Shown piece after piece: positions 6,793 to 16,883 of a stretch of 64,000 nucleotides of DNA. Position 1 is the first letter of the stretch. Every line of letters begins with the position of its first letter. Below the pieces are notes generated by a model that was not told the DNA's origin, ran no database searches, and saw only the letters and a program-made list of their open reading frames with translations. Source of the DNA: JALHNI01 sp965229305. Its GTDB lineage: Bacteria; Acidobacteriota; Terriglobia; Bryobacterales; Bryobacteraceae. A program made the translations under genes and the position numbers. The stretch covers positions 248,001 through 312,000 of the forward strand of contig CBDDIZ010000042.1 of the NCBI GenBank assembly GCA_965229305.1. The letters run 5' to 3'.

Positions 6793-9622
6793 CGGTGACG
6801 TTCACAGGCGGCGACGCCGCCGCGCCAATCGTCACCACCACCGGCTGCACGCCCAGCGGCGCGTCCGGCGGCATCACATAGTTGATCTGCGTCACGCCCA
6901 CCAAGCCGGGCGGAATCCCGATAAAGGCGATCGTCGCCGTCCGTCCGCCGACGGTGACGCTCCGGCCGGCCGCCGTCGGTTTGGGCAAGTTGCCCACCGG
7001 CACGGTCGTGGCTGGCGTGGTGCCGGTGGCTAGCGCGGGCGACACTTTGCCTTCGCCGGTGATGAACAGCGTGCTGGTACTGCCCCGCGCCACACTCGGG
7101 AACGGCACCAGCGCGCCGTTCGACGCGAAGATGCCCGGCGCCGTGGGCGCAATCTGCAGGCTCACCGCCGCCGAGCTGTCATAAGGATTTCCGACAAACA
7201 TCTTCACCGTGCCCGCGGACGTTTCGTACGGGATCTGGACGTTCACCTGCCCGGGCGACACGAAGTACAGGGGCGCCAGATTCCCATCGATGAAGGCCTC
7301 GAAGCCCGCCAGAATCGAAGGCAGCGGAATGGCGGAAGCCGACTGCGTGGAACTGCCGAACTGCGTGCCGAAGATCGAGATCAGCATGCCGGGCGCGTAC
7401 GTCTGCTGTCCGGAGGCAGCATTGATCGTTCCCGCCACGCGCATCTTCACTTGGGGCGTCTGGAACGGCACCGCCAGATCGCGCGACCAGGTCTGGCCGT
7501 TCGCATCGACACCGGTGAAGTTGAACAACACGGTGGCGGGCGCGGTGACCTGCGCGGGCGTTAGTACGAGGTTCTCGGCGCGTACCGAGCCACGGGCCGG
7601 GATCGTCGTGGCGCTGAAGCGGCTCAGGTCGCCCGGCGTCCCGTTGATCGAAAAGCCCGTCAGCGTGGTGCCGATGCCGGCTTCTTCGGTCAGCGCAAGT
7701 GTGAAGACCCAGTTGCTGGTGGTATTCGGCGTTGGACTGTCGGCGATGCTCGGACCCTGAAAGGCGGGCGTTTGATCGATGGAAGGAACCACCATGGAGA
7801 CCGTGGGCGGCGAATTGCTCCAAGCGGCGACGAAGGCATTCGCATCGAGCGAGCCCAGGCCCGTGGCGCGGTCATAACCCTCGCCCGCGGCAAAGCCCGC
7901 GGTGCCCGCGCGGCAATCCTGCGAACCGGCGGCGCACGGCTGCGCATTGCTGCCCCGGGTGACGTCATGGAAGACGTTGCGGGCGTTCTGCGCCAACCGG
8001 TAGAGGCCGGGGTTGATGTTGCCGAGCCCAGCCTGCTTCTGCACGCCCTTGGATACAACGTACTGATTCAGAATGGCCACCAGCCCGGCCATCGCTGGCG
8101 TCGCCGCGGAGGTGCCATAGAAGTAGCCGATGCTTCCCTGGCTGTAGACGGGGTACGGTGTGCCGCCGGACGAATTCAGCGCCAGATCGGGCACATGCCG
8201 ATACGCGCTCGAGGGAACTCCCGTACCCGCTTGCCACGCCGGCTTCGGAAAGATAACACTCGTGCCGCCACCCCCTGAGGAGAACTCGCCCTCCGTCAGT
8301 GTTTCGTTCCACGCCACTTCCGGAATATAGGTGAGTGCAGATGCGCCATTGCTGGCATTGGAGGTCGACCAGTACTGCACGCCGGGCAAGCCCTCAAAGC
8401 CAGTGCCACCCAGCCCGGTAACCTCGGGAATGCTGGCCGGCGTGTCGACCGAGAGGCCCGTTTGGGCGAGGTTGCCGCCGCGGTCTTCACAATCCGTGGC
8501 ACCCACGTCGCCGCTGGCGGCCAGCCAGGTGATGCCCTGGGCATTGGCTTGTTGTGCCAGGGCGCGTTCAGCGGGCAGGTCCACCAGATCATACATCTCG
8601 CAGATGCCGTAACTCATCGAGAGCACCGGCGCCAGATTCTGGTCGATGGCGTATTGCGTGGAGGTGTCTACGTTGTTCGCATACACAAAGATGATGTTGG
8701 CACCGCGCGCCACGGCTCCCGCCCATTGAATATCGAGGTTCGCTTCGTCCACGTCGCCGGAGACGACGCCGGGATTCCGCTCCCCCGGCACCAGCACCGT
8801 GCGCAACGATTGCGCCGGCAGATTGAACCGTGTCCGAAAGCCCGCCTGGTCGGTGGCGCGCACATTGGACTGTCCCACCACCACGATCGATTGGCCCGTG
8901 CCATCGAAGCCCGCCGCATAGAGGGGGCCGACGTTGTAGATGGTGGCGAAGTCATCGGGTGCCAGCGCATGACTGCCATCCACCAGATTGATGTTGGGCT
9001 GCTTCGCCACCTGCCGCGCGCGTGCTTTTTTGCGGAAGTCATGCAGACCGTGCAGGTTCAGCACCATCCCCGCCAGTGCGGCTGGAATCTTTGGGTTCGC
9101 CGCATTGGCGTAATGGCGTTCGCCGTCCACGACGTACTGATGAATGGGCGTCCCGAACGTCTTCTCCACCTGCGCGGCCGTTCCCTGAAAGCCGATCCAG
9201 CGCCGCCCCCGTGTGGCCGGAGCGACAGTGAAGCCTTCGGCCGTCAGCCAATCGGCCACCTGATCGTAGTCGCTTTGGCTGAGTCCGAAGCGGTTGCCGA
9301 ATTCCTCCGGCGTCAGCCATTGGCGGTAGTGCGGCGAAGCCGGGTTCTGCTGATCGGCCAGTAAGGCGTCGAGCGCCACCTGCTGCGCCGGAGTGGGCTT
9401 GAAATTGAGCGTCATCCCGGGCAAGGACATGGACGCCGCCACTGCGCCTTGGTCCACCGCCGCGCGGGCTAAGCGATTGGTGTGCTGCGGCAACTCCACC
9501 GTCGTACGGCTGCTAATGGACGACCGCAACCGGGAGGCTCGCGGCACCTGCGCCCCGGCCGGCGGGACACTGGCGCAGGCGAAAGTCAGGCATAGGTACG
9601 CGAGCCGCTTCGGAGGAGTCAT
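6782..9622 (-). CDS. Secreted S53 (sedolisin/kumamolisin-type) protease with Solibacter-type C-terminal domain
   Basis: A 946-aa pre-pro-protease. The signal peptide covers about residues 1-24, and the pro-kumamolisin activation domain about 40-200 (WLTPEEFGNRFG). The S53 catalytic core has E293 and D297 (DEANLDIQW), oxyanion D372 (ASGDVGATD) and nucleophile S505 (YGTSAATP). The calcium-site region follows (HDVTRG). After about residue 620 comes a domain of unknown function, and the last ~230 residues match the Ig-like TIGR03437 domain typical of Solibacter exoproteins (PGMLISIFGT, VSPGQVNVQIPY, VGVTQINYVMP). The enzyme should be an acid-active extracellular endopeptidase with nutritional or scavenging function. 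It stands alone. Confidence 0.92.
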   Translation of the reverse strand: MTPPKRLAYLCLTFACASVPPAGAQVPRASRLRSSISSRTTVELPQHTNRLARAAVDQGAVAASMSLPGMTLNFKPTPAQQVALDALLADQQNPASPHYRQWLTPEEFGNRFGLSQSDYDQVADWLTAEGFTVAPATRGRRWIGFQGTAAQVEKTFGTPIHQYVVDGERHYANAANPKIPAALAGMVLNLHGLHDFRKKARARQVAKQPNINLVDGSHALAPDDFATIYNVGPLYAAGFDGTGQSIVVVGQSNVRATDQAGFRTRFNLPAQSLRTVLVPGERNPGVVSGDVDEANLDIQWAGAVARGANIIFVYANNVDTSTQYAIDQNLAPVLSMSYGICEMYDLVDLPAERALAQQANAQGITWLAASGDVGATDCEDRGGNLAQTGLSVDTPASIPEVTGLGGTGFEGLPGVQYWSTSNASNGASALTYIPEVAWNETLTEGEFSSGGGGTSVIFPKPAWQAGTGVPSSAYRHVPDLALNSSGGTPYPVYSQGSIGYFYGTSAATPAMAGLVAILNQYVVSKGVQKQAGLGNINPGLYRLAQNARNVFHDVTRGSNAQPCAAGSQDCRAGTAGFAAGEGYDRATGLGSLDANAFVAAWSNSPPTVSMVVPSIDQTPAFQGPSIADSPTPNTTSNWVFTLALTEEAGIGTTLTGFSINGTPGDLSRFSATTIPARGSVRAENLVLTPAQVTAPATVLFNFTGVDANGQTWSRDLAVPFQTPQVKMRVAGTINAASGQQTYAPGMLISIFGTQFGSSTQSASAIPLPSILAGFEAFIDGNLAPLYFVSPGQVNVQIPYETSAGTVKMFVGNPYDSSAAVSLQIAPTAPGIFASNGALVPFPSVARGSTSTLFITGEGKVSPALATGTTPATTVPVGNLPKPTAAGRSVTVGGRTATIAFIGIPPGLVGVTQINYVMPPDAPLGVQPVVVTIGAAASPPVNVTVTQ

Positions 9623-9818
9623 CTTCTCGTTTACTCAACGCGGTTTGCGGGTGCGGAGTTTCGCGTGCAGGCGCATCGAAGGCTGAAATTCACCTCGTCT
9701 TCGCCCGTAAGGAGGTCCGTGCACGATTCGCCATCACGAAAACCAGCTCGCTCGGTGGCGCGCGTATCACACCGTATCACCCTTGGCCCACCTCGCCAGC
9801 GAGCCGCACACTGGCCCC

Positions 9819-11888
9819 ATGGAAACGAACAACTCTTTCAACCACCTCGTCCAGCAACTGTCCCTGCTGGCCTTCTCCGCCTTTTGCGCCTTTGGCTCGC
9901 CCACCGAACTCAGCGACCCCGGCTGGCCGCGCCGCTTCGCCGAACACGGCGCCGAACTGACTGTCCATCAACCGCAAGTCGACCAGTGGACCGACTTCAA
10001 GATCCTGCAAGGGCGCTGCGCCTTCACCCTGAGAACCGTCGAGGGCCAGCCACCGGTATACGGCACGCTCCGTTTTGAAGGCCACACCATCGTCGACGTG
10101 GACCGCCGCATCGTCCTGCTCCGCAACGTCCGTAAGTTCGATCTGCGCTTTCCCGCTTCGCCCGGCGGCGTCTCGCGGGAACTCGCCGACTTGGCCGGCC
10201 ACCTGATGCCCTCCGATGCCGTCGTGCTGTCACTCGACCGTCTGCTCGCCTCCGTCCGCGCCGCCGAAGTCCCCACGGTGGAAGCCAAAGTCCTCACGGA
10301 CCCGCCGCCCATCTACGTCAGCGCGCAACCCGCCATCCTGGTCATCGTCGACGGCGCCCCCGTCCTGGCGAACGTCGACAACAGCAGTCTCCGCCGTGTC
10401 GTCAACACGAACTGGCCTTTGTACCAGGATCCGGCTTCCCACGCGTTTTACCTGCTGCATGACGAAGTCTGGCTCAAGGCGGCGGACCTGCATGGCGCCT
10501 ACACCTTTCCGGCCACCGTGCCTGCGGACCTGCCCCGCCATGCGGCGCCCAAGCCTGGTGTCGCGCCGCCGAAGGTGATCGTGGTCGATCGCCCCGCCGA
10601 ACTGATCGTCACCGAAGGTCCGCCCCAACTCGCGCCCATCGGCGTCACCGCGCTGGCCTCCGTCATCAACACCGGCAGCGACCTCTTCTTCGAGTCCACG
10701 AGCGCGTCGTACTTCTACCTCACCTCCGGCCGGTGGTTCAAGGCCGCCACGCTGCAAGGCCCCTGGACCTACGCCTCCTCCAACTTGCCGTCCGCGTTCC
10801 GGCGCATTCCCGCCGACCATCCTCGGGCTCACGTTCTCGCCGCCGTGCCCGGCACCCGGGAGGCGGAGGATGCCGTGCTGCTGGCGACGATTCCGCGCAC
10901 CGCTGAAGTCAATCGCGCTCAAGCCAAGGCCGAAGTCCAATACGCCGGCACGCCGGACTTCACCCCCATCGCCGGCACGTCCGTCTCCTACGCCCGTAAC
11001 ACGCCGAATGACGTGCTCAAGGTCGGCGATCTCTACTACCTCTGCCTGCAGGGCGTCTGGTTCGTCTCTCCGCAAGCCACCGGACCCTGGCAGACCGCCG
11101 ACCGCGTGCCGCCGGAGATCTACACGATTCCCGAAAGCTCGCCGAAGTACAACGTCACCTACGTGCGCGTCTACGCCTCCACGCCCTCCACGATCGTCGT
11201 GGGCTACACGGCCGGCTATAGCGGCGCTTATGTCAGCCACGGCGTGGTCGTCTGGGGCACCGGCTACTACTACGCGCCTTACGTTGCCATCGCCCCCGCC
11301 GTTGCCCCCGTCTACTGGGCTTCGCCCTGTTATACCTACGGCGCCAGCGCCTGGTACAACCCCGCCACCGGAGTCTACGCGCGCGGCGCCGCCGTCTACG
11401 GCCCTTACGGTGGTTACGGCGCGGCCTCCGTCTACAACCCGCGCACCGGCAACTACTCCGCCGGCTATCGCGCCTCGAATCCTTATGGCAGCTGGGGCGA
11501 GGGTGTGGTGACCAACGGCTCGGACTGGGCTCGCGGCGGCTACCGCTCCGGCAGTCGCGGCGCCGTCGCGGCTGGTGAAACGTCCCAGGGCGGCGCGGGC
11601 GTCGCCGTCTCCGGCGCGCACGGCAACAGCGGATACTTGGCGAAGAGCGGCAGCGGCGACATCTACGCCGGAGCTAACGGCAACGTCTATAAGCGCGACA
11701 ACGGCCAGTGGTATCAAAACCAGAATGGCTCCTGGAACGCGATGGACAAGAGCGCTGCGGAGGCCCAGCACCAGCAAGCCGCCGCGCGCGACCGGGGCAG
11801 TCGCAACGCTGACTTGGCGGAACGCTCTCGCTCCCAGGGCCATCGCTCGATCGAACAACGGCCGCAGTTTCAAGGTCGGCGCCGCTAG
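9819..11888 (+). CDS. Exported repeat protein with GPW motifs (function unknown)
   Basis: A protein of about 689 aa not assigned to an enzyme. An N-terminal hydrophobic segment (LSLLAFSAFCAFG) may be a signal. Three spaced repeats have the form W-F/L-x-A...G-P-W...A...L/V-P...I-P, with their first tryptophans near residues 217, 305 and 413. They suggest repeated small beta domains of the kind labelled carbohydrate-binding family V/XII in related genomes. The last third is very rich in Gly, Tyr, Ser and Ala (GPYGGYGAASVYNP, GNVYKRDNGQWYQNQ), suggesting a surface or wall-exposed flexible region. The start ATG at 9819 is a choice; an upstream in-frame start at 9783 is possible. No operon partner. 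Confidence 0.7.
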   Translation: METNNSFNHLVQQLSLLAFSAFCAFGSPTELSDPGWPRRFAEHGAELTVHQPQVDQWTDFKILQGRCAFTLRTVEGQPPVYGTLRFEGHTIVDVDRRIVLLRNVRKFDLRFPASPGGVSRELADLAGHLMPSDAVVLSLDRLLASVRAAEVPTVEAKVLTDPPPIYVSAQPAILVIVDGAPVLANVDNSSLRRVVNTNWPLYQDPASHAFYLLHDEVWLKAADLHGAYTFPATVPADLPRHAAPKPGVAPPKVIVVDRPAELIVTEGPPQLAPIGVTALASVINTGSDLFFESTSASYFYLTSGRWFKAATLQGPWTYASSNLPSAFRRIPADHPRAHVLAAVPGTREAEDAVLLATIPRTAEVNRAQAKAEVQYAGTPDFTPIAGTSVSYARNTPNDVLKVGDLYYLCLQGVWFVSPQATGPWQTADRVPPEIYTIPESSPKYNVTYVRVYASTPSTIVVGYTAGYSGAYVSHGVVVWGTGYYYAPYVAIAPAVAPVYWASPCYTYGASAWYNPATGVYARGAAVYGPYGGYGAASVYNPRTGNYSAGYRASNPYGSWGEGVVTNGSDWARGGYRSGSRGAVAAGETSQGGAGVAVSGAHGNSGYLAKSGSGDIYAGANGNVYKRDNGQWYQNQNGSWNAMDKSAAEAQHQQAAARDRGSRNADLAERSRSQGHRSIEQRPQFQGRRR

Positions 11889-11909
11889 CGGCGACGCCCA
11901 CGCGAGGGG

Positions 11910-12710
11910 TCAGGCGACAAGAATCAGCCGGCCCCCGGTGGCCGGCGCGTCCTGCAAACGCGAAGACACTTCGCGAATCGTACAGGCGACGATGCCGAAC
12001 TCAGCACCGAGCAGATCGGAGAGGTCCACTTCATACTCGGCCGACCAAAGCTGGGTCACCTCCGTCACCTGAATCAACCGGATCATGGCCCGGTGAAGGT
12101 TTCCCGCGCCCAGGACGGTCCCTTGGATGACATGCGTCAGGCGAAGGTCCTGCGCGGTCTGGCGCACATCCTGCTGCTGCACGTATCCATGGGCCACCAC
12201 CTCCACGCCGTCCACGCCGGCTAGGCCCGCCGTCAGCGAAAGCCCCAGCGCCTCGCCGAACGGAGGGCATTCGGTGTCGTTGGAACGAACCTCAATCGGC
12301 AGCACGGCCACTCGCACTGAAGCCGTAGGTGCACTCGTTTCCCGAGGGCCAGGATCGCGACCCGGCAGAAACACCGGCACATAGCCGCCCTTGGGAATCT
12401 CGATCATCACCTCGTGCGCTCGCGGCTGCCGATAGTATTCAAACAGCTTCATGCGCAACCGCCGCGCATCGTTCCGCACGATCGGATCCAACTGCGGCTG
12501 AAACGCATCGTCCCGGTCGAAAACCGCGAGCCCGATCCCGTATTCGCCAAGCTCCGCCGCCCGGCCGGCCAGCGTCTCCTCCACCACGAAGGACAGAAAG
12601 CGCTGCATCCGCGGACACCGCGCGAAGATGTCGCTCGCCACAATACTGTCCAGTTCTGCCCGCACCAGATGCGGGGGCAGCGCCACGGCGGTCTTTCGGT
12701 TGGCAGTCAT
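11910..12710 (-). CDS. TolB-like/CadC-type regulator, acidobacterial family
   Basis: A 266-aa protein. The N-terminal ~110 residues carry the motif RMQRFLSFVVEETLAG, then GEYGIGLAVFDR, then IVRNDARRLRMKL and KGGYVPVF. Acidobacterial genomes have many proteins with this module in front of TolB-like or TPR domains. The C-terminal ~140 residues resemble the TolB-like domain seen in adenylate-cyclase/CadC-related regulators (VAVLPIEV, LTHVIQGTVL, LWSAEYEVDL). It is probably a transcriptional or signalling protein. Start 12710 was chosen because the longer frame runs into the divergent sigma gene. The bidirectional promoter region of about 150 bp is shared with the ECF sigma factor. Confidence 0.65.
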   Translation of the reverse strand: MTANRKTAVALPPHLVRAELDSIVASDIFARCPRMQRFLSFVVEETLAGRAAELGEYGIGLAVFDRDDAFQPQLDPIVRNDARRLRMKLFEYYRQPRAHEVMIEIPKGGYVPVFLPGRDPGPRETSAPTASVRVAVLPIEVRSNDTECPPFGEALGLSLTAGLAGVDGVEVVAHGYVQQQDVRQTAQDLRLTHVIQGTVLGAGNLHRAMIRLIQVTEVTQLWSAEYEVDLSDLLGAEFGIVACTIREVSSRLQDAPATGGRLILVA

Positions 12711-12860
12711 GGTTCGCCTTTCTCGGGGACCCGTTCCACTTACAGGCTCCGCTGGGAGTAGATGCGCAATTTCCCGCCTTTTGCTATCACCGCCGGACAC
12801 CGTTTCCGCATGTTTCGCGAAAAAAATAAGTCGGCATGATATTCTGTCGGCGTTGTGTCC

Positions 12861-13424
12861 ATGGATGTAACTCGGCTCCTGGTGGATTGGAGCCAAGGAA
12901 ATCAAGCCGCCCTCGACGAACTGGCCCCGTTGGTCTATCAGGACCTTCACTTACGCGCCAGGAACTATCTGCGCCACGAGCGGCCGGACCACACCCTCCA
13001 GCCCACCGCCCTGATCCACGAAGCCTACCTGCGGCTGATTCGCGATCAGTCCCCCGCCTGGAACGGACGCGCGCACTTCTACGCGGTCGCTTCCCGGGTG
13101 ATGCGCCAGATTCTGGTGGACCATTCCCGGCGTCATCGCGCCGGCAAACGCGGTAGCGGCGTCGCCGAAATCAGCCTGGAGGATGAGTATCTGCCGGCGC
13201 GCGCCGCCAACGACGACTTGATGGCCTTGGATGAGGCTCTGCAAAAGCTCGCCGTCTTCGATGAACGCAAATGCCGCATCGTCGAAATGCGGTATTTCGG
13301 TGGCTGCACGGTCGAGGAAACGGCGGAAGCCCTCGGCGTGGCCGGCATCACCGTGATGCGCGAGATGCGTCTGGCCGAAGCCTGGCTGCGTCGCGCGATG
13401 CGCGGCGAAGCGCCGGCCGGATGA
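12861..13424 (+). CDS. ECF sigma factor, acidobacterial/planctomycete type
   Basis: A sigma-70 factor of about 187 aa. The conserved HTLQPTALIHEAYLRL and ARFYAV-like HFYAVASRVMRQILVDHSRR segments belong to the TIGR02999-type ECF group. Region 4 contains ERKCRIVEMRYFGG and ETAEALGV. A GTG six bases upstream is an alternative start. The gene is followed after 7 bp by a TPR-containing serine/threonine kinase, the standard pairing for this ECF group, where kinase phosphorylation is thought to replace an anti-sigma factor. No anti-sigma gene is adjacent. Confidence 0.92.
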   Translation: MDVTRLLVDWSQGNQAALDELAPLVYQDLHLRARNYLRHERPDHTLQPTALIHEAYLRLIRDQSPAWNGRAHFYAVASRVMRQILVDHSRRHRAGKRGSGVAEISLEDEYLPARAANDDLMALDEALQKLAVFDERKCRIVEMRYFGGCTVEETAEALGVAGITVMREMRLAEAWLRRAMRGEAPAG

Positions 13425-13431
13425 TCCCCCG

Positions 13432-16227
13432 GTGACCGACGACCGCTGGCGCCAGATCGACGAGCTCTTTAACCGCGCCGTGGCCCTTCCCACGGCGGAC
13501 CGGCCCGCCTTTCTCGCGGCCGCCTGCGGCGACGACCGTGACTTACATCGCGAAGTGGAAAGCCTGCTCGCCTGCGACGTGCCGGACGAACGTCTCATCG
13601 AGATCGACACCGGCATGAAGGAAAGCGTCGCCTCGGCCCTCACCGCCGCTGGTCTTGAGGGGCAACGCGCTGGCCCCTACCGCCTCACCCGGTTAATCGG
13701 CCAGGGCGGCATGGGCGCTGTCTATCAGGCCGTCCGCGACGACGACGCCTTTCAGATGCAGGTGGCCGTCAAGCTCTTGAAACGCGGCATGGATACCGAC
13801 GTCATGCTCGCCCGGTTCCAGCGCGAACGGCAGATCCTGGCCAAGCTCGAGCACCCCTTCATCGCCCGCCTGATGGACGGCGGCGCCACCGGCGACGGTT
13901 TACCCTACTTCGTCATGGAGTACGTCGACGGCATCCCCATCACGACTTACTGCCGCGAAAAGAACTTCTCGATTCCGGAACGCCTGCGGCTCTTCCGCCT
14001 AGTCTGCGAGGCCGTCCAGTTCGCCCATCAGAATCTGGTCATCCATCGCGACATCAAGCCCTCCAACATCCTCGCCACCCGCGAAAGCATCCCCAAACTT
14101 CTGGATTTCGGCATCGCCAAGGCGCTCGAGCCCGGGACTTTCGGAGAAATGACGGCCACCCAGCGCGAGTTCCGCATGTTCACCCCGGAATACGCCAGCC
14201 CGGAGCAGGTGCGCGGCGATTCCATCAGCACCGCCACCGACATCTATTCGCTCGGGGCTGTGCTCTACGAACTCTTAACTGGCCGGCGCCCGCACCAGTT
14301 ACCCTCCAACTCGCCTGCTGACATGGAGCGCATCATCGTCGAGACCGAGCCGATCAAGCCCAGCCTCGCCGCCGGCGGACGCCTCCAACGCGAACTCGCC
14401 GGCGACCTCGACAACATCGTCCTCACCGCCCTGCGGAAGGAGCCGCAGCGGCGTTACGCCTCGGCCGCCGAGTTCTCCGAAGACATCCGGCGTCACCTCG
14501 AAGCCCTCCCCATCGCCGCGCAAGAGGACCGCTGGTCTTACCGCGCGGGCAAGTTCATCCGGCGCAACCGCCTGGCCGTCACCGCCGCCGGCCTGGTCAC
14601 CGTCAGCCTCCTCGCGGGCATCGCCACCACCACCATCCAGGCCCGGCGCGCCGAGCGCCGCTTCCAACTCGTTCGCGAACTCTCCGGCAAACTGCTCTAC
14701 GACCTCCACGACCAGGTTGAGCGCCTCCCCGGCTCCATGCCCGTTCGCGTCTCCATCGTCCAAACCGTCGCCCAATACCTGGACCGTCTCGCCCAGGACT
14801 CTGGCGACGCCCGGCTCGATCTCGAAATCGCCCGAGCTTACTTCCGCGTCGCCGCCATCGAGGGCCATCCTTTTCATGCCAACCTCGGCCGCACCACCGT
14901 CGCCCGCGAACACACGCGCAAAGCGCTGGCCATTTTCGAACAACTTACCAACCGCGAGGAGACGCGCGCGGAAGCCTTCCAGGCCCTCGTCATCTCGCAT
15001 GTCGAAGCGGCCATCGTCGAAGAGACTTTGGGCAATCGCGCGGCCGGCGAAGCCCATCTGCGCCGGGCTCGCGAGGCGGCCACGCAGGCTTCGGCGCAGT
15101 ATGGCTTACAACTAAGTCCCGATAGCCTGTCGTCACTTCATCTGCGCCTCGCCGACGCCGACCAGCATCGAGGCGACCTTCCAGCGGAACTCGCCAATGT
15201 CTCCAAAGCGGTGGAGATCACCAGCCAGTGGGCCGCCGCCGACCCGACTCAGACACCCCTCAATGCCTTGCGCGATGCCTCCTCGCAACTCGCCAACGCC
15301 TACGCGCATGCCGGACAGCTCGAGCAGGCCCGCCGCGCGTTTCAGGAAGCGCTTGCCGTCTCAGAGCGGCTGCTGCGCGTGCCGGGCACCGGCGACAAAC
15401 AACGCTATGGCCTCATCGGCGTCCACCGGCTGTTCGGCGACCTGCTCGGCGCGCCCGACGCTCCCAACCTCGGGCGCACCGCCGAAGCGATGGCGCAGTA
15501 CCGCGCCGCCGCCTCGCTCGGCGAACGCTTGACCGAGCGCGAGTCCCGCGACTTGAGTGCCCGCCGTAACCTTGCCGACTCGTATTGCCGCCTCGGACTT
15601 CTGCTCACCGAAACGCAGCCTGCCGAAGCGCTCGCCTACTACGCCAAGGCGAACGAACTCGCCATGGAACTCACTGCCGCCGAGCCGCGCAACACTCAGA
15701 ACACGGGTGCCCTGGCCGATGCCCTCATCGGCGAAGGCCGCGTCCTCCTCCGCTTGGGCCAGCCTGCCGACGCGCTCTCCAAGCTGGCCCGCGTCATCGA
15801 GATTCAGAAGTACCTGGAAACGTCGGTGCCCGGCAGCATCTGGATCCGCCGCGGTACCAGTCAGGCCTACCGTTTGGCCGGCCTGGCCCACTTGAATCTG
15901 GGCGATCGCCAGCAGGCGGAAGCGCACTACCGCGATGGGCTCGCCGCCGCTGACCGCGTCCTCGAAATGGCACGCAGCAGTCTCTACCATCACCTGGACC
16001 GTGCCGACCAACTGGAAGCCTTCGGCGACTACTACTGGCGCCTCGCGTCGCAGCCCGGCGCCTCGCGCGACGCTCGTCTCCAATGGCTCCACGAATCGCG
16101 CACCTGGAACCAGCAGAGCCTCGCTCTCTGGCAGGACTGGAAGGCGCGCGGCCTCGCCGTCGAGTTCGCTACCCGAAGGCTCGCCGCCGTCAAAGCCGCC
16201 CTCGAACGTCCCGCCACAATCAATTGA
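13432..16227 (+). CDS. Membrane serine/threonine protein kinase with periplasmic TPR-like region
   Basis: A 931-aa Hanks-type kinase starting at GTG. The N-terminal ~80 residues are typical of the sigma-linked kinases (RWRQIDELFNRAV). The kinase domain spans about 84-350: GQGGMGAVY loop, catalytic K114 (AVKLL), HRDIKPSN loop, DFGIAK and the PEYASPEQV activation segment. One membrane helix lies at about 382-402. The C-terminal ~500 residues are helical and TPR-like. Those repeats contain the AxxxxxxALxxxxxL periodicity (HTRKALAIFEQL, RAFQEALAVSERL). It forms a 7-bp-spaced pair with the ECF sigma factor upstream, which is its probable substrate. Confidence 0.93.
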   Translation: MTDDRWRQIDELFNRAVALPTADRPAFLAAACGDDRDLHREVESLLACDVPDERLIEIDTGMKESVASALTAAGLEGQRAGPYRLTRLIGQGGMGAVYQAVRDDDAFQMQVAVKLLKRGMDTDVMLARFQRERQILAKLEHPFIARLMDGGATGDGLPYFVMEYVDGIPITTYCREKNFSIPERLRLFRLVCEAVQFAHQNLVIHRDIKPSNILATRESIPKLLDFGIAKALEPGTFGEMTATQREFRMFTPEYASPEQVRGDSISTATDIYSLGAVLYELLTGRRPHQLPSNSPADMERIIVETEPIKPSLAAGGRLQRELAGDLDNIVLTALRKEPQRRYASAAEFSEDIRRHLEALPIAAQEDRWSYRAGKFIRRNRLAVTAAGLVTVSLLAGIATTTIQARRAERRFQLVRELSGKLLYDLHDQVERLPGSMPVRVSIVQTVAQYLDRLAQDSGDARLDLEIARAYFRVAAIEGHPFHANLGRTTVAREHTRKALAIFEQLTNREETRAEAFQALVISHVEAAIVEETLGNRAAGEAHLRRAREAATQASAQYGLQLSPDSLSSLHLRLADADQHRGDLPAELANVSKAVEITSQWAAADPTQTPLNALRDASSQLANAYAHAGQLEQARRAFQEALAVSERLLRVPGTGDKQRYGLIGVHRLFGDLLGAPDAPNLGRTAEAMAQYRAAASLGERLTERESRDLSARRNLADSYCRLGLLLTETQPAEALAYYAKANELAMELTAAEPRNTQNTGALADALIGEGRVLLRLGQPADALSKLARVIEIQKYLETSVPGSIWIRRGTSQAYRLAGLAHLNLGDRQQAEAHYRDGLAAADRVLEMARSSLYHHLDRADQLEAFGDYYWRLASQPGASRDARLQWLHESRTWNQQSLALWQDWKARGLAVEFATRRLAAVKAALERPATIN

Positions 16228-16263
16228 TAGCTGCCGCCCGAATTTTGCGCATCCACCAGTGGC

Positions 16264-16824
16264 ATGAACACTGTGAGGAGTTCGTTCGATCCGGCGGAAT
16301 GTTGGCGCTCGGCGGCCGCCATTGCGCTTGAACTTCGCGGTCTGACTGGCGGTCTGCACCCCGGCCACTTCCACGCTCCGATGCGGCTTGGCGGCTGGTC
16401 CATCGGCCATTGCCTGGAACATCTCATCCTCGCCGGCCACGCTCTGTTGCTGAACTGGGACGGTGCTTCGCTGGTGGCCAGGCATCGCGACGGACCCTCG
16501 TTTCCTTACTCCTGCTGGCAGCGCGGCTTGCTGCTTTGGGTTCAGAATCCCTCTCGAATGAAGCGGCGTACTCCGCCGGCGCTCGCGCCCTCCGCGCGTC
16601 ATTCCATCGAAGAAACCTTGCAGCGCTTCCAGCAGATGCACACCGGCCTTGAGCAACGGCTCCGCGCCAGCGCGAACCTCGATCTGCAGCGCACCAGGAT
16701 CACGCTGCCTATCCTGCCGCCGCTGCGCAGCTCACTTGGCTTCGCCTGCGACTTATCGCTCGCCCATGAGCGCCGTCACCTGGCCCAGGCGTGGCGCATC
16801 CGGTGCCACCTGGAGCAATCCTGA
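16264..16824 (+). CDS. DinB-superfamily protein
   Basis: A 186-aa four-helix-bundle protein of the DinB/YfiT type. The segment GGWSIGHCLEHLILAGHALL holds the first helix with metal-binding histidines, and the terminal LSLAHERRHLAQAWRI supplies the third histidine position. These proteins are metal-dependent; some are bacillithiol or mycothiol transferases, most are uncharacterised. The start ATG follows the kinase gene by 36 bp, so read-through is possible. Substrate unknown. Confidence 0.75.
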   Translation: MNTVRSSFDPAECWRSAAAIALELRGLTGGLHPGHFHAPMRLGGWSIGHCLEHLILAGHALLLNWDGASLVARHRDGPSFPYSCWQRGLLLWVQNPSRMKRRTPPALAPSARHSIEETLQRFQQMHTGLEQRLRASANLDLQRTRITLPILPPLRSSLGFACDLSLAHERRHLAQAWRIRCHLEQS

Positions 16825-16883
16825 TGGCCGCGCCACACCGTATGACACTTCAATTCTTTTTGCCCAAATCGCACACTGGCTTC

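Noticed and set aside
10230..11873. 547-codon open frame antisense to the GPW-repeat gene
   Set aside because: Amino-acid composition is almost only G, A, V, R and D, typical of a third-frame shadow in high-GC DNA, and no motif is present.
14299..16656. Long minus-strand frames under the sigma-linked kinase
   Set aside because: Repetitive G/E/V/A composition without start signal or domain; the plus-strand kinase motifs are clear.
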